A stretch of 64,000 nucleotides of DNA from Tolypothrix sp. PCC 7712 (GCF_025860405.1 NZ_CP063785.1:8185390-8249389), one strand, 5' to 3'; positions 45,229 to 54,228 are shown, numbered from the stretch's first letter. Numbers and translations are program-made. The notes: generated by a model from the letters alone, not told the origin.

Positions 45229-46362
45229 CTATACAATCCAATCTACTGCCTGTGCTTCAGTAATATCGGGTACGTCTAGGCGATTTTTCAACCGATAAAG
45301 TACTTTTTCTGGAACTTTGGCGGTGCGATCGCAGTTTCTCTGCAATAATTCTTCCCAAGATGTTTCTAAGTAAACAATGCGAATTCGACCTTGATAATTA
45401 GCAAACATCCGAATGAGCATTCCCCGTAATTGGCGGCTCAGGTTAGTGGCATTCCACACAAAGGATTGTCCATTTCGCATATATTCTTTAGCTAAGGCTT
45501 TAGCTGCATTTGCTACTACACCTTGGTCGTCTTCTGGGTCGATTCCCATTTGCTGACGCAGTTTATCTAAAGAAATTACCTGCCAATCGGGGAGATTTTC
45601 TTTGATCCAAGTATCTTTTCCCGAACCTGGTAATCCTGACATCATTATCACCTGAAAGCGCGTGTCGTCGTATGCTTCATAGTTTGGGTTACCATTTTCT
45701 TTTTGAAAATAAATAAACCGACTGTGCGCTGATGGGAATTGTCTTGGTTGCTCAAAGCAGCTATTTTCTTGGCAAAATTCGCGAAAGAAGTTTATACGTT
45801 CGAGTAATTGCGCTTGATCATTGCAGTATCGCCCGCGTACATCTGCTTCTGCAAGTATCGCCAGCATATCGCAGCGAATAATCTGGCTAGCTTTGATCAC
45901 TGCCCGTTCTGGATTGGACTTATCCCAAAACCATAGGGGTAAACTACCATATTTCACCAAAGAAGCGATCGCCTCCCGTTCTTTAAATGGTACTTGCAAA
46001 TCCCAAAGTATCTGCTGTGCCATTTTTGCACCTTGAACTACGTGACCTTTCGAGGATATAGCACCATCTTCTGCAATTTCAGTAGCTGCAGGTTTTGCCA
46101 CATCATGCAGTAAAGCTGCTGCAAATAAGATTGATTGCTCTTTGCTTGGTAATACTCGCCATTGAGGTAAAGCAACTAAAGCTTCACATACTAATTTTGT
46201 ATGAATGAGAACATCACCTTCAGCATGATAACGCGGATTTTGGGGACAATTAGCAAGCGATCGCAACCAATCAAATTTTGCTTCCAGCGCCGACCAATTT
46301 ATCAACCAATCGGCTTCATTCGGACAATAAGGAAAAGACCAATCTTGACTAGAAAAACTCAT
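45229..46362 (-). CDS. HD-polynucleotide kinase (RNA end-healing enzyme)
   Basis: A 377-residue fusion from ATG 46362. The N-terminal HD phosphohydrolase domain has H54 (HTKLV), H86-D87 (LLHDVAKP) and D174 (EADVRGR). The C-terminal P-loop kinase has the Walker A motif GLPGSGKDT (243-251) and a T4-Pnk-like layout. The same architecture is known from the HD-Pnk of Runella slithyformis, which removes 2',3'-cyclic phosphate and phosphorylates 5'-OH ends. The frame extends upstream to 46521, but those 53 codons translate repeats and overlap the ligase gene. The RNA ligase gene lies 91 bases upstream, so heal and seal functions are side by side. Confidence 0.9.
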   Translation of the reverse strand: MSFSSQDWSFPYCPNEADWLINWSALEAKFDWLRSLANCPQNPRYHAEGDVLIHTKLVCEALVALPQWRVLPSKEQSILFAAALLHDVAKPAATEIAEDGAISSKGHVVQGAKMAQQILWDLQVPFKEREAIASLVKYGSLPLWFWDKSNPERAVIKASQIIRCDMLAILAEADVRGRYCNDQAQLLERINFFREFCQENSCFEQPRQFPSAHSRFIYFQKENGNPNYEAYDDTRFQVIMMSGLPGSGKDTWIKENLPDWQVISLDKLRQQMGIDPEDDQGVVANAAKALAKEYMRNGQSFVWNATNLSRQLRGMLIRMFANYQGRIRIVYLETSWEELLQRNCDRTAKVPEKVLYRLKNRLDVPDITEAQAVDWIV

Positions 46363-46379
46363 AAATTTTAAGCCTTGGA

Positions 46380-46453
46380 TGATGAGGTAGATGAGGTAGA
46401 TGAGGGGGAAATGACTAATCCCCCATGCCCAATGCCCAATGCCCCATGCCCAA
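46380..46453. repeat. Low-complexity repeats between ligase and kinase genes
   Basis: GATGAGGTA units (about 46380-46405) and CCAATGC/CCCATGC units (about 46419-46452) fill the gap between the two RNA-repair genes, up to the ligase stop codon. Confidence 0.8.
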
Positions 46454-47239
46454 CTACCCAAACAAATCTGCATCAGAACGCAGCACATTCGGTATGATGG
46501 GGCGATTGAGCCAATGCCCATCGGATTGTTGAATAGTGGTTAAAAAGCTGGAACGCACGTATTTATAACGCGCAATTACTGTATCTCCTGGTTCAACTTT
46601 GATGTATAAACCTTCCATCAACGAACTTTGGTCAGTTTGTTTGAGAGAACGTTCCACATCAAGTCCTCTTTCCTGACAAATTTGGCAGAAAGTTTGCAAA
46701 TGTGCGGAGGTTTGATAATGTGACTCAGCCACCAAGCCAATCATTTGCTTGTAGGATTGGATATGACCAGAAAACAGCACAGGTACAGAACATAAAGGCA
46801 ATCCAGCTAGTAACTGCTGACGGCTTTTAGTGCTGAGAAATACTTGCTTTTCTAAATCGAGTACGTCGTACTCTAAAAAGTAGTGGGGTAAGGCATCATA
46901 AAATACTGTGTGCTTCGCATACAGCCATTCCCCAAACAGAATATAGCGGCTTCCCAATACCTGCCAAAAAGCTAAAGCGTGAGTATGTGCCCACTGTTTA
47001 AACAAATTGAAGTGCTTTTCTCGCGCCCCACCTGTTAAATAGTGTCCTCGACTTTGCAGTCGAATTTGACCATCCGCCGCAAAACTAATGGCTGCATTTG
47101 CACCATCAACTTTTTCTTCAACAACTACATACTTTTCTTTGAGTGCATCAAAGGGAATACTCTCTAGGTCTTCATCCCCAGGTTGCAACCGCGAACCCTG
47201 AATATGATGGGTACGCGGATATTTATAGATTTGTTCCAT
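46454..47239 (-). CDS. ATP-dependent RNA ligase
   Basis: A 261-residue nucleotidyltransferase that seals RNA ends. Motif I is EEKVDGANAA with nucleophile Lys43, motif III YILFGEWLY (about 98-106), motif IV MEGLYIKVE and motif V ARYKYVR. The size fits a minimal ligase core of the T4-Rnl2/bacterial Rnl type. It lies immediately upstream of the HD-Pnk gene on the same strand, matching known bacterial RNA-repair pairs. It starts at ATG 47239. The likely substrate is RNA cut by a ribotoxin or metal-type ribonuclease (inference). Confidence 0.93.
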   Translation of the reverse strand: MEQIYKYPRTHHIQGSRLQPGDEDLESIPFDALKEKYVVVEEKVDGANAAISFAADGQIRLQSRGHYLTGGAREKHFNLFKQWAHTHALAFWQVLGSRYILFGEWLYAKHTVFYDALPHYFLEYDVLDLEKQVFLSTKSRQQLLAGLPLCSVPVLFSGHIQSYKQMIGLVAESHYQTSAHLQTFCQICQERGLDVERSLKQTDQSSLMEGLYIKVEPGDTVIARYKYVRSSFLTTIQQSDGHWLNRPIIPNVLRSDADLFG

Positions 47240-47463
47240 GACTTTTCTACCTTGCTGATAGCAATCAAATATTTGGGTGACGAATTGAAACGAATCAGCA
47301 ATTTTTCTAAATGAGAAAATCAGAAATTGCTAGCATTCGCCATTGAAGTGAATTTGATTGAGACCAGGGACTACATATGCCGTTACCGTAGTTTTCCAAG
47401 ACTAGTATTTTTATAATACATATACTCCACAGGCTGGGGCAATGTTTCCGGAAGCGAGCATTT

Positions 47464-47496
47464 AGAAACCCAACTTTTTCAAAAAGTCGGGTTTCT
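47464..47496. repeat. 33-bp palindromic repeat, copy 3
   Basis: AGAAACCCAACTTTTTC and AAAAAGTCGGGTTTCT, the third member of the family at 13627 and 26144. It lies 118 bases past the stop codon of the sugar transferase gene. The rest of 47240-47613 shows no gene. Confidence 0.9.
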
Positions 47497-47613
47497 GGGA
47501 TGTGAGTTTTGCTGAAGTAAGTGGTATCTCAACTTATATATACTGATATTTTGGCAAAGCAAATCAGATTGCCATCACCGTTTTATTTTTATGATTATGA
47601 AATAGAAATAATC

Positions 47614-48327
47614 CTAAAAAGCACCCTCTTTCTGAAATACAACTTTGAGAGTTTTAATAATTAAAATAATATCGTAAGCTATAGACCATTTACGTTGGTA
47701 GTCAATATCCATATTCAAAATATCTTCAAAGTCTTTGATTTGAGAACGCCCATTAGCTTGCCATTCTCCAGTCATCCCAGGTTTGACATTTAAACGTTGC
47801 CAGTGATGACTTGAGTAATGCATCACTTCATCAGGGGTTGGAGGACGTGTACCGACTAAGCTCATTTCTCCTAGTAGTACGTTCCAAAACTGAGGGAGTT
47901 CATCTAAACTCGTCCGCCGGAGAAACTTCCCTATCCTCGTAATCCGCGGATCATTCTCATTTTTAAAAATACGCTTGTTTTGAGATTCGTTCTTCACTAG
48001 ATGCTTGAGTTTTTCCGCACCAACTACCATAGAACGAAATTTCCAAATCCGGAAAGAGCGCCCATTCAGCCCACAGCGAATTTGACTATAGAATATAGGG
48101 CCAGGATTATCTAATTGAATGGCTACAGCCACGGGAATCAAAATAACTGCCATAATCCCTAGTCCTATCACAGCACCTAAGATGTCAATTACCCTTTTCG
48201 CTTTGCTATTAACAGAAGGATGAACTGGGAATTGAGCAACATGGGCAAGATAGGCACGATTCACAACTGGGATGTCACTTGGTTGCGAATTAGAGAGTTT
48301 AGACATGGTAATTAAAGGTTCAGTCAA
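47614..48327 (-). CDS. Exopolysaccharide-initiating sugar transferase (bacterial sugar transferase family)
   Basis: Transfers a sugar phosphate to undecaprenyl phosphate, the first step of exopolysaccharide synthesis. Of its 237 residues, one hydrophobic helix (about 50-72) is followed by the catalytic domain with FRIWKFRSM, RITRIGKFLRRTSLDELPQ, and PGMTGEWQANGRS. The short version lacks the polytopic N-terminal part of WbaP. It is the most downstream gene of the minus-strand polysaccharide cluster. Start at 48327 or at MSKLSNSQ, 48306. Confidence 0.94.
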   Translation of the reverse strand: MTEPLITMSKLSNSQPSDIPVVNRAYLAHVAQFPVHPSVNSKAKRVIDILGAVIGLGIMAVILIPVAVAIQLDNPGPIFYSQIRCGLNGRSFRIWKFRSMVVGAEKLKHLVKNESQNKRIFKNENDPRITRIGKFLRRTSLDELPQFWNVLLGEMSLVGTRPPTPDEVMHYSSHHWQRLNVKPGMTGEWQANGRSQIKDFEDILNMDIDYQRKWSIAYDIILIIKTLKVVFQKEGAF

Positions 48328-48403
48328 TCAGTATTGAAAGCCAGCAATATAGATCAGAATTTTGGCGAATATTTAAGTCCATTTAATTTGTCCTGTTGGA
48401 CTT

Positions 48404-49291
48404 TTATTTACTGCTCTGTTCTTCGCTAGGTGTCATTTGATAAATATTAAACTTTTGTTGTAAGATTAACCATAAAAAATGTAAATCTTCTATTAAATAT
48501 CTTTTCCATAATCTCTTTGGTTCACGAGACATTCTATACAACCATTCCAAACCTAAATTGCTAATAAATTCTGGCGCTCTTGGAATATTTCCAGCTTCAA
48601 AGTCAATTGTTGCACCTATGGCTAAAAATATCTTGATATTGGGCAATTGCTCTTTATATTTACAGATCCACTTTTCTTGTTTAGGCGCACCCAAACCGAC
48701 AGCTAAGACAGTTGCTCCTGAATCATTAATTAATTTCACTATCCTTTTACATTCTTGTTGATTTTTTTCAAAACCAAAGGCTGGTGAATAGTTACCCACA
48801 ACAATATTGCGGTGGACTTTAGTATTTATTTTCTCTTGAGCTTTAGCTGCTACACCTTTGGCTGCACCCAGTAAAAAAATTTTGATTTGCTCGTTTTTTT
48901 TGTGGAAATTGTAAAAGGCGGGAAAGAAATCAGAACCAGAGATTTTTTCTTTGATGGGATTACCTAAAAATCTAGAAGCATAAATCAAAATTTGACTATC
49001 ACAGAGTTTATAATCAGCACTACTATATGCCTCTAAAAACTCCCGATCACGTTGCAATTTCATTACATGATCGACATTAGGTGTAAATACAATACCTTTC
49101 TCAAGTCTTTCTAACAGATCTGTTGTTAGTAAGTTATCAATTTCAATATTTAAAACATTAACTCTGTCTGTAAATTCCTGAGCTATCGCATGACGATAAC
49201 GTTGGAAATATTTCCTAATTAAGAGTTTGATTTTTCTAGAAAAGAAAATACTCCCAAAACGAGGAGTAATAAAACTCATTCGGTTTGCCAT
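48404..49291 (-). CDS. WecG/TagA/CpsF-family glycosyltransferase
   Basis: A 295-residue GT26 enzyme, typically adding the second sugar to a lipid-linked intermediate. Family signatures: VFTPNVDHVMKLQRD, CDSQILIYASRFLGNPIKEKISGSDFFP, LAVGLGAPKQEKWI and GATIDFEAGNIPRAPEF. A basic, extended N-terminal part of about 55 residues may tether it to the membrane. It lies 76 bases upstream of the sugar transferase gene in the same direction. Confidence 0.94.
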   Translation of the reverse strand: MANRMSFITPRFGSIFFSRKIKLLIRKYFQRYRHAIAQEFTDRVNVLNIEIDNLLTTDLLERLEKGIVFTPNVDHVMKLQRDREFLEAYSSADYKLCDSQILIYASRFLGNPIKEKISGSDFFPAFYNFHKKNEQIKIFLLGAAKGVAAKAQEKINTKVHRNIVVGNYSPAFGFEKNQQECKRIVKLINDSGATVLAVGLGAPKQEKWICKYKEQLPNIKIFLAIGATIDFEAGNIPRAPEFISNLGLEWLYRMSREPKRLWKRYLIEDLHFLWLILQQKFNIYQMTPSEEQSSK

Positions 49292-49924
49292 ATATTTTGA
49301 AACCCATTATTGAAATTTGGTAAATGCTGGGGTGTTGTAATAGCAGCACAATGTACACACCGCTTGATGCAGGGTTAAAACAAACCTCTTTACTTGCTTG
49401 CTATACAAGGAATGCCATAGGGCTAAATCTATCAAGCCCTTGAGAATATTCGCATTACAATCTTATGCATCAACAAATAAGAGCATTGATATAACCAGAG
49501 ATTTTATTTATTTGATATGGGTACAGTCTCCTCTGCTCATATCAATATAAAAAACTATCTAACGGCTATTTAAGCTCTCATCAATACAGCATTCTCATTA
49601 GTCAATAAGATTATCCACATAGCTATCCGCTTGGTTGTAGCGTACAGATAGCTGAAACTTCATAATAAATTCATCTATATAAAGTAGCTCAAAAATATGA
49701 GACTCTAGCCGTCAACTAGCTAAAAATATACATATAGCATAAACGATTCTAGAAATGCTATATTTAAACGTTGTTTATAGCTATTAATTCATTAATTAAA
49801 GATTGCTATTGTCTTTAATGAAGAGGGTAATAATGCAAGCTATATAATTTTTGAAACCCTGAAACATTTTTGCTATCTCTATCATCTCTAGCTGTATTAT
49901 CCTCTCAATCATTCGGTCGTTGTC
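49292..49924. other. AT-rich spacer, no gene recognised
   Basis: About 630 bases between two divergent genes. It presumably holds the promoters for the WecG-type gene and the 99-residue protein. There are no strong repeats or hairpins. Confidence 0.4.
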
Positions 49925-50224
49925 ATGGAAAGACCTCGCGTTATGGTCATTGGTAGCAAAGTCACTACAGTGCAACGTGTCAGCCGCTACTGTATGACAA
50001 AGGATTTAGAAGTGTTCCCTTACTATGGTGTTCCGCTCAATGAAGAGATAACTCTGTTCAATCCCCATGTTTTTGTACTCTGTCAACCTCTACCTGAAGG
50101 CTTTGTGTCATGTATAGACCAACCTTACATTTTGTGGTCAGAGCAAACTGTTGATGGGGATAGAACCAATGTTAAATCCCCATCAGAATTGTCTATACGT
50201 TTGCAAGAACTCCTCCAAATTTAA
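49925..50224 (+). CDS. Small uncharacterised protein (99 residues)
   Basis: MERPRVMVIGSKVTTVQRVS begins a Rossmann- or receiver-like alternation of strands and helices (VFVLCQPLPEGFV), but no phospho-acceptor Asp is in place. It may be a degenerate receiver. It is the only plus-strand gene within the polysaccharide cluster. Its stop codon overlaps the end of the LuxR regulator gene by four bases on the other strand. Confidence 0.55.
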   Translation: MERPRVMVIGSKVTTVQRVSRYCMTKDLEVFPYYGVPLNEEITLFNPHVFVLCQPLPEGFVSCIDQPYILWSEQTVDGDRTNVKSPSELSIRLQELLQI

Positions 50225-50898
50225 ATTAATCCTTCTCTGATAGCAATTGCGGCTGCTTGAACGCGATCGTCTACGCTGAGTTTATTGAGGATCATACGTA
50301 CATAGGACTTCACTGTTCCTAGTGATAGGTATAACTCATCAGCAATGCTTTGGTTGGAATAGCCATCAGCAATTAGTTTTAAAATTTCCCGTTCCCGGTT
50401 GCTGAGGACTGGCTGTTGCGATGTTTCAGAAACAGCGACTTTGTGGGCAACTACCACAGGCCTAAGCATTCGGGAAACTTTTTGCGCTATTTGTGGGTCT
50501 AAATAAGCACCACCTTGGAGAATCAATTGAATCACTACAATTAATTGCTCCCATTCAATACTCTTTAAACAGTAACCATCTGCGCCAGCTGCCAGCATTC
50601 CCATTACCTGGGTATCATGGTCGAATGCGCTCAAGGCCAGAATGCGAATATGAGGGCGATCGCTTTTGATTTGCTGTGTAGCTGTGATGTCATCCATAAT
50701 TGGCATATCAATGTCCATTAAAATCACATCTGGCTGGAGTTTTATCGCTATTTCTATTGCCTGTTTGCCGTCTGTAGCCTCTCCAACGACATCAAAACCA
50801 GGTTCTATCGTAAATTGGCCTTTCATCCCTCGGCGTACCAAAGCATGATCGTCTACTAATAAAATCCGTACGTTTTTTTGTTCGTCACTCTCAGACAT
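50221..50898 (-). CDS. NarL/LuxR-type response regulator
   Basis: From ATG 50898 (MSESDEQKNVRILL) the protein has 225 residues. A receiver (phospho-Asp in VILMDIDMPIMDD) is followed by a LuxR-type helix-turn-helix (LSNREREILKLIADGYSNQSIADELYLSLGTVKSYV, about 160-195). The frame extends to 51012 but would overlap the kinase gene. It lies 25 bases behind the truncated kinase, which looks like its former partner, and may regulate the flanking polysaccharide genes (inference). Confidence 0.92.
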   Translation of the reverse strand: MSESDEQKNVRILLVDDHALVRRGMKGQFTIEPGFDVVGEATDGKQAIEIAIKLQPDVILMDIDMPIMDDITATQQIKSDRPHIRILALSAFDHDTQVMGMLAAGADGYCLKSIEWEQLIVVIQLILQGGAYLDPQIAQKVSRMLRPVVVAHKVAVSETSQQPVLSNREREILKLIADGYSNQSIADELYLSLGTVKSYVRMILNKLSVDDRVQAAAIAIREGLI

Positions 50899-50923
50899 GA
50901 TTCCTGTTCCTACACTTTTAACA

Positions 50924-51447
50924 CTATGCATGATGGAACCTAGCCTTATCTGTATTAACTGGTAAGGTAAACCAAAAGGTACTACCCTTACCGAGGGAAC
51001 TGTCAACGCCAATTATGCCACCATGAGCTTCAATGATTTGACGGCATAAATAAAGACCAAGTCCACATTTACCACGTCGGCCTCGTCCTTGTACAAAACG
51101 GTAAAACAGTTGTTCTTTTTCCTGTGGTGCAATCCCTCTACCTTGATCGCGCACCGAAACTTTGACTTGGTTGTCTTTGAAGCTAGCAACATTAATCAAT
51201 ATTTGCTTGTGAGGCTCACTGATACGCACAGCATTATCTAGGAGGTTTTGTAAAACGCGTCGAATCTCTAACTCATCGCCATAGATGGTTGGTAGAGATT
51301 GAGCAATGTTATATTTCAAACAAAAATGAGATTGAGAAATAGCCTGAATTTGGGTAATTACTTTCACAACTATCTTTTCCCAATTTAGAGGCTCATAATT
51401 CAAGCTCACCCTATTACCAACTTCATAGCGAGAGATATCTAAGAGCG
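50924..51447 (-). pseudogene. Truncated sensor histidine kinase (ATPase domain only)
   Basis: Only the C-terminal half of a kinase remains. The end of the dimerisation helix (LLDISRYEVGNRVSL, read from about 51447 downwards) and a complete HATPase domain (N box LLDNAVRISEP, DQGRGIAPQEKEQLFYRF, CGLGLYLCRQI) are present. The 161-residue frame starts at a GTG (51409) inside this conserved stretch. Upstream the homology stops exactly at an inserted MITE (51448-51643), and beyond it no kinase sequence continues. The ATPase part could still be expressed, but no phospho-acceptor His remains. Confidence 0.8.
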
Positions 51448-51643
51448 GAATGGCACTAAGATAACGGCAAACCCATTACCTATAAGGCTTTTGGGTGTGG
51501 GGTGTCGGGTGTGGGGTGTAGTGAGTTGAAGATTTATTTATGTTGGCACTGATTTCTAGAAACTCTTTATTCTTCCCTACACCCTGCACCCTACCCCCAA
51601 CACCCAGTCCAGGCAAGGATTTCACTTTTTCTTAGTGCCATTC
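51448..51643. mobile_element. MITE with GAATGGCACTAAG ends, copy at the truncated kinase (196 bp)
   Basis: Perfect 13-bp inverted ends GAATGGCACTAAG (51448-51460) and CTTAGTGCCATTC (51631-51643), identical to those of the MITE at 54787-54971. The subterminal bases AAAAGTGAAATCCTTG also resemble the other copy. The flanks ATCTAAGAGCG and ATCTCAGATAA agree at 7 of 11 positions, so a target duplication is doubtful. The interior is filled with GTGTGGGGTGT and CACCCTGCACCC repeats. Confidence 0.8.
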
Positions 51644-51678
51644 ATCTCAGATAACACTACCAATTACTTATCTGAGAT
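51644..51678. terminator. Perfect 11-bp stem-loop behind the GH74-type gene
   Basis: ATCTCAGATAA and TTATCTGAGAT with a 13-base loop. It lies 51 bases beyond the stop codon of the minus-strand gene at 51729 and could terminate it. Confidence 0.55.
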
Positions 51679-51728
51679 GTATTTTGACCAAATTACTTAA
51701 GACAATATGAACACACAAGTGTATTCAA

Positions 51729-53852
51729 TTACGGGCTGCCATAGTAAATTCCTCGCCCATTTGTACCAATAAAGACCAGCCCAAATTGCTGTCTACTGGC
51801 TTCCATGACATTTGGGTTATTGCCGATAGGTATTTGGGGATCGCCAATACTTGTCCATGTTTTGGCATTATCTAGAGAACGGAATACTCCTTCACCTAGA
51901 CCAGTAATTTTGCCATACAAATACAATGCAGGAATTGTGCTGCTCGTTTGTGGCTTTCCAAAAGCAAATAAATAAGCTCTCTCCACTTGGGGAATCTTTG
52001 TAAATGTCTGACCACCATTGGTTGAGCGATGTAATCCATTCCAGTTGAGACTCACCCAAACCTCGCCGCTTACCCCTGGAACTGTTTTCAGGGTAGACCA
52101 ATTTTCATTGGCTAGGGATGAGTTAACAACATTGAAAGATGTACCACCGTCATCACTGCGGTAAAATTTGCCCCCATTGTAATAGTAAAATACATTACCA
52201 TTGACTTTGTCTGCGGTTAGTGGCTGACCCCAATACCAAGGCCCTTGGGGGCCATTGGGTAATCCCGATACTTGACTCCAAGAAGCGCCGCCGTTGGTAG
52301 TGCGGAGCGGCTGACTTTGACTATTGATGACGACAAACAAATTGGGGTTAGTTGCAGATGTGGCTACACGCAGAGGTATGGTCTTAGAGGGAAATGAGGA
52401 AAACTTATTCCAAGTCTTACCGCCATCTGTCGAAGTTGCTCCATTATAGGTATTGTTCCAGCGATTGCCGCCTAAACGCACCATTCGTAAAGGATTGCTT
52501 TCACTGTAATCAATACTATAGGTGTCTTGAAACCGTAGACCATTATTGCCACCAAACTGTGTGGAAGGATAAGCCTTGAGTCCTTTTTGGTGATGAAAGC
52601 CATCAACATCAGCTAAACCGCTTAATAACACCGAACCACTGGGAGGCGCAGCGAGGGCAAAGCTAACCACTTCCTCATGCCCTTGTTCGTAATTAGACCA
52701 GATAGGTGATTCAACGTTGATATTATCTGTTTGCCATGTGCCATACCAATCTGTTAACCAGACCCTACCAGGAATTTTGGGGTCAAATTCAATATCTGCG
52801 GTTGCAGAAGCGAAATACCAATCAGGCCACCAAGGTACTTGAGAGTTTAAAGTACGTTTTTTAGCTTGCCATAAAGATCCACCGTTAGTAGATTGGAAGA
52901 TGGTGTAAGAGTTGTTTTTTTGATACTGGTCGTAAACAACTAAAATTTGATTAGGGTTGCTGGGATTGACTGCGATCGCACCAAAGCCAGCTTGAGCATT
53001 AGGAGGGGTGATATTAGTCCAGACTCCATTTGTATATTTGCTAACTCCGGCTTTATGGGTCGCATAAACAATACCGTTGCTGACAACCGTCATGCGATTC
53101 ACATGGGAAGGGCTACCTGGGATTTTACGCCAGGTGAGACCATTGTCAGTAGATTGATATATGCCATCACCGTAAGTATTGGCATATACAACACCAGATG
53201 CTTTTTTATCAAACACGATGGCAGCAATGCCAATATCTGCTTGAGGTTTTGCAGGTAAGCTAGTAACTTGCTGCCATTTACCACCAGCATCAGATGACTT
53301 CCATAGCCCATTTGTACGGGAACCAAAGAAGATGATATTGGAATTAAACGGGCTAACAGCCAGTCTTTCGCTAGCCCAACGCTGATTTTCATTGCCACCC
53401 ATCGGCAAGTCAATATTCAACTTCGTCCAAGTTTTGCCTTGATTAGTAGACTTAAAAATTGTCCCTAAACCAGCCCAGCTACCAGTGTATTTACCCGCAG
53501 CAATATAGACAACATTGGGGTTTTGAGGATCGAGTGCTAGGGCTTCGCCTCCATAGTAGTTACTTTGAGAGAGGGGAAAGCGCTCTGTTAAAGGTATCCA
53601 TGTCTTATTTGCAGGATTCCAACGGTAAAAGCCACCGATATCAGTTCGGATGTAGACAAGATTTTGCTGTAGAGGGTGCAGATAAATACCTGTAACATAG
53701 CCACCGCCCCCAATAGCAACATTTTGCCACTGGTAGCCGGATGTAGCACTACAACTCGATTTTACAGGTGTAATTGCAATAGCAGTAGTCAGCACCATCA
53801 TACCAATGCAGCCAGCATTGACTAAGGGAATGCAGAATTTGCGATCGCTCAT
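51729..53852 (-). CDS. Secreted GH74-type glycoside hydrolase (xyloglucanase-like)
   Basis: A 707-residue protein. The signal peptide (about 1-35) is followed by two seven-bladed propellers of BNR/sortilin-like repeats (many S-T-N-x-G-x-T-W and S-x-D-x-G-x-T-F motifs). GH74 landmarks are present: YQWQNVAIGGGGYVTGI, NLVYIRTDIGGFYRW with the catalytic-position Asp71, and SGLADVDGFHHQKGL with the second conserved Asp. GH74 enzymes cut beta-1,4-glucans such as xyloglucan. In this polysaccharide locus it may process or release the cell's own polymer (inference). It starts at ATG 53852. Confidence 0.87.
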   Translation of the reverse strand: MSDRKFCIPLVNAGCIGMMVLTTAIAITPVKSSCSATSGYQWQNVAIGGGGYVTGIYLHPLQQNLVYIRTDIGGFYRWNPANKTWIPLTERFPLSQSNYYGGEALALDPQNPNVVYIAAGKYTGSWAGLGTIFKSTNQGKTWTKLNIDLPMGGNENQRWASERLAVSPFNSNIIFFGSRTNGLWKSSDAGGKWQQVTSLPAKPQADIGIAAIVFDKKASGVVYANTYGDGIYQSTDNGLTWRKIPGSPSHVNRMTVVSNGIVYATHKAGVSKYTNGVWTNITPPNAQAGFGAIAVNPSNPNQILVVYDQYQKNNSYTIFQSTNGGSLWQAKKRTLNSQVPWWPDWYFASATADIEFDPKIPGRVWLTDWYGTWQTDNINVESPIWSNYEQGHEEVVSFALAAPPSGSVLLSGLADVDGFHHQKGLKAYPSTQFGGNNGLRFQDTYSIDYSESNPLRMVRLGGNRWNNTYNGATSTDGGKTWNKFSSFPSKTIPLRVATSATNPNLFVVINSQSQPLRTTNGGASWSQVSGLPNGPQGPWYWGQPLTADKVNGNVFYYYNGGKFYRSDDGGTSFNVVNSSLANENWSTLKTVPGVSGEVWVSLNWNGLHRSTNGGQTFTKIPQVERAYLFAFGKPQTSSTIPALYLYGKITGLGEGVFRSLDNAKTWTSIGDPQIPIGNNPNVMEASRQQFGLVFIGTNGRGIYYGSP

Positions 53853-53987
53853 AGCCGATTACTTGAATTACGGAACACATCTACATCTACAGAAGAAAAC
53901 TAGTGTTACAGGAATATTACGCAAACTTTGCTACTTTAATATGAGTAATTTCAAGTATTTATTTAACAAATCCAATGTCAATCCTCA

Positions 53988-54226
53988 ATTCATACTAGTG
54001 ATGCTATTCTTGACAAAATAGAAGAATGGAAAGAACGTGGTATTACCATCTTTAAATTGCCTACTTATTCACCATAGTTAAATTTGATTGATATTTTGTG
54101 GCGGTTTATTAAGTATGAATGGATTAAAATAGATGCTTACAAAAATTGGCAGACCTTTGTCGCATCTGTTGAAAAAACTCTCAGAGAATTTGGAAAAAAT
54201 TATGTAATTAATTTTGTCTAACTACT
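53988..54226 (+). pseudogene. IS630-family transposase, C-terminal remnant and right end
   Basis: Reading from 53988 gives IHTSDAILDKIEEWKERGIT, then LPTYSP, a stop codon (TAG) in place of the catalytic Glu codon, then LNLIDILWRFIKYEWI to a stop at 54219-54221. This is the end of an IS630 DDE domain. The right terminus TGTAATTAATTTTGTCTAACTACT is followed by TA at 54227-54228. The 5' part and left end are missing. The MITE at 15424-15547 has the same terminus. It lies directly behind the disrupted glycosyltransferase gene. Confidence 0.85.
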
Positions 54227-54228
54227 TA

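Noticed and set aside
45002..45236. Frames reading ITNYQLP repeats on the minus strand
   Set aside because: Pure translation of the GTAATTG array; no protein gene.
46363..46521. N-terminal extension of the HD-polynucleotide kinase
   Set aside because: It translates low-complexity repeats and overlaps the RNA ligase gene. ATG 46362 gives a compact enzyme.
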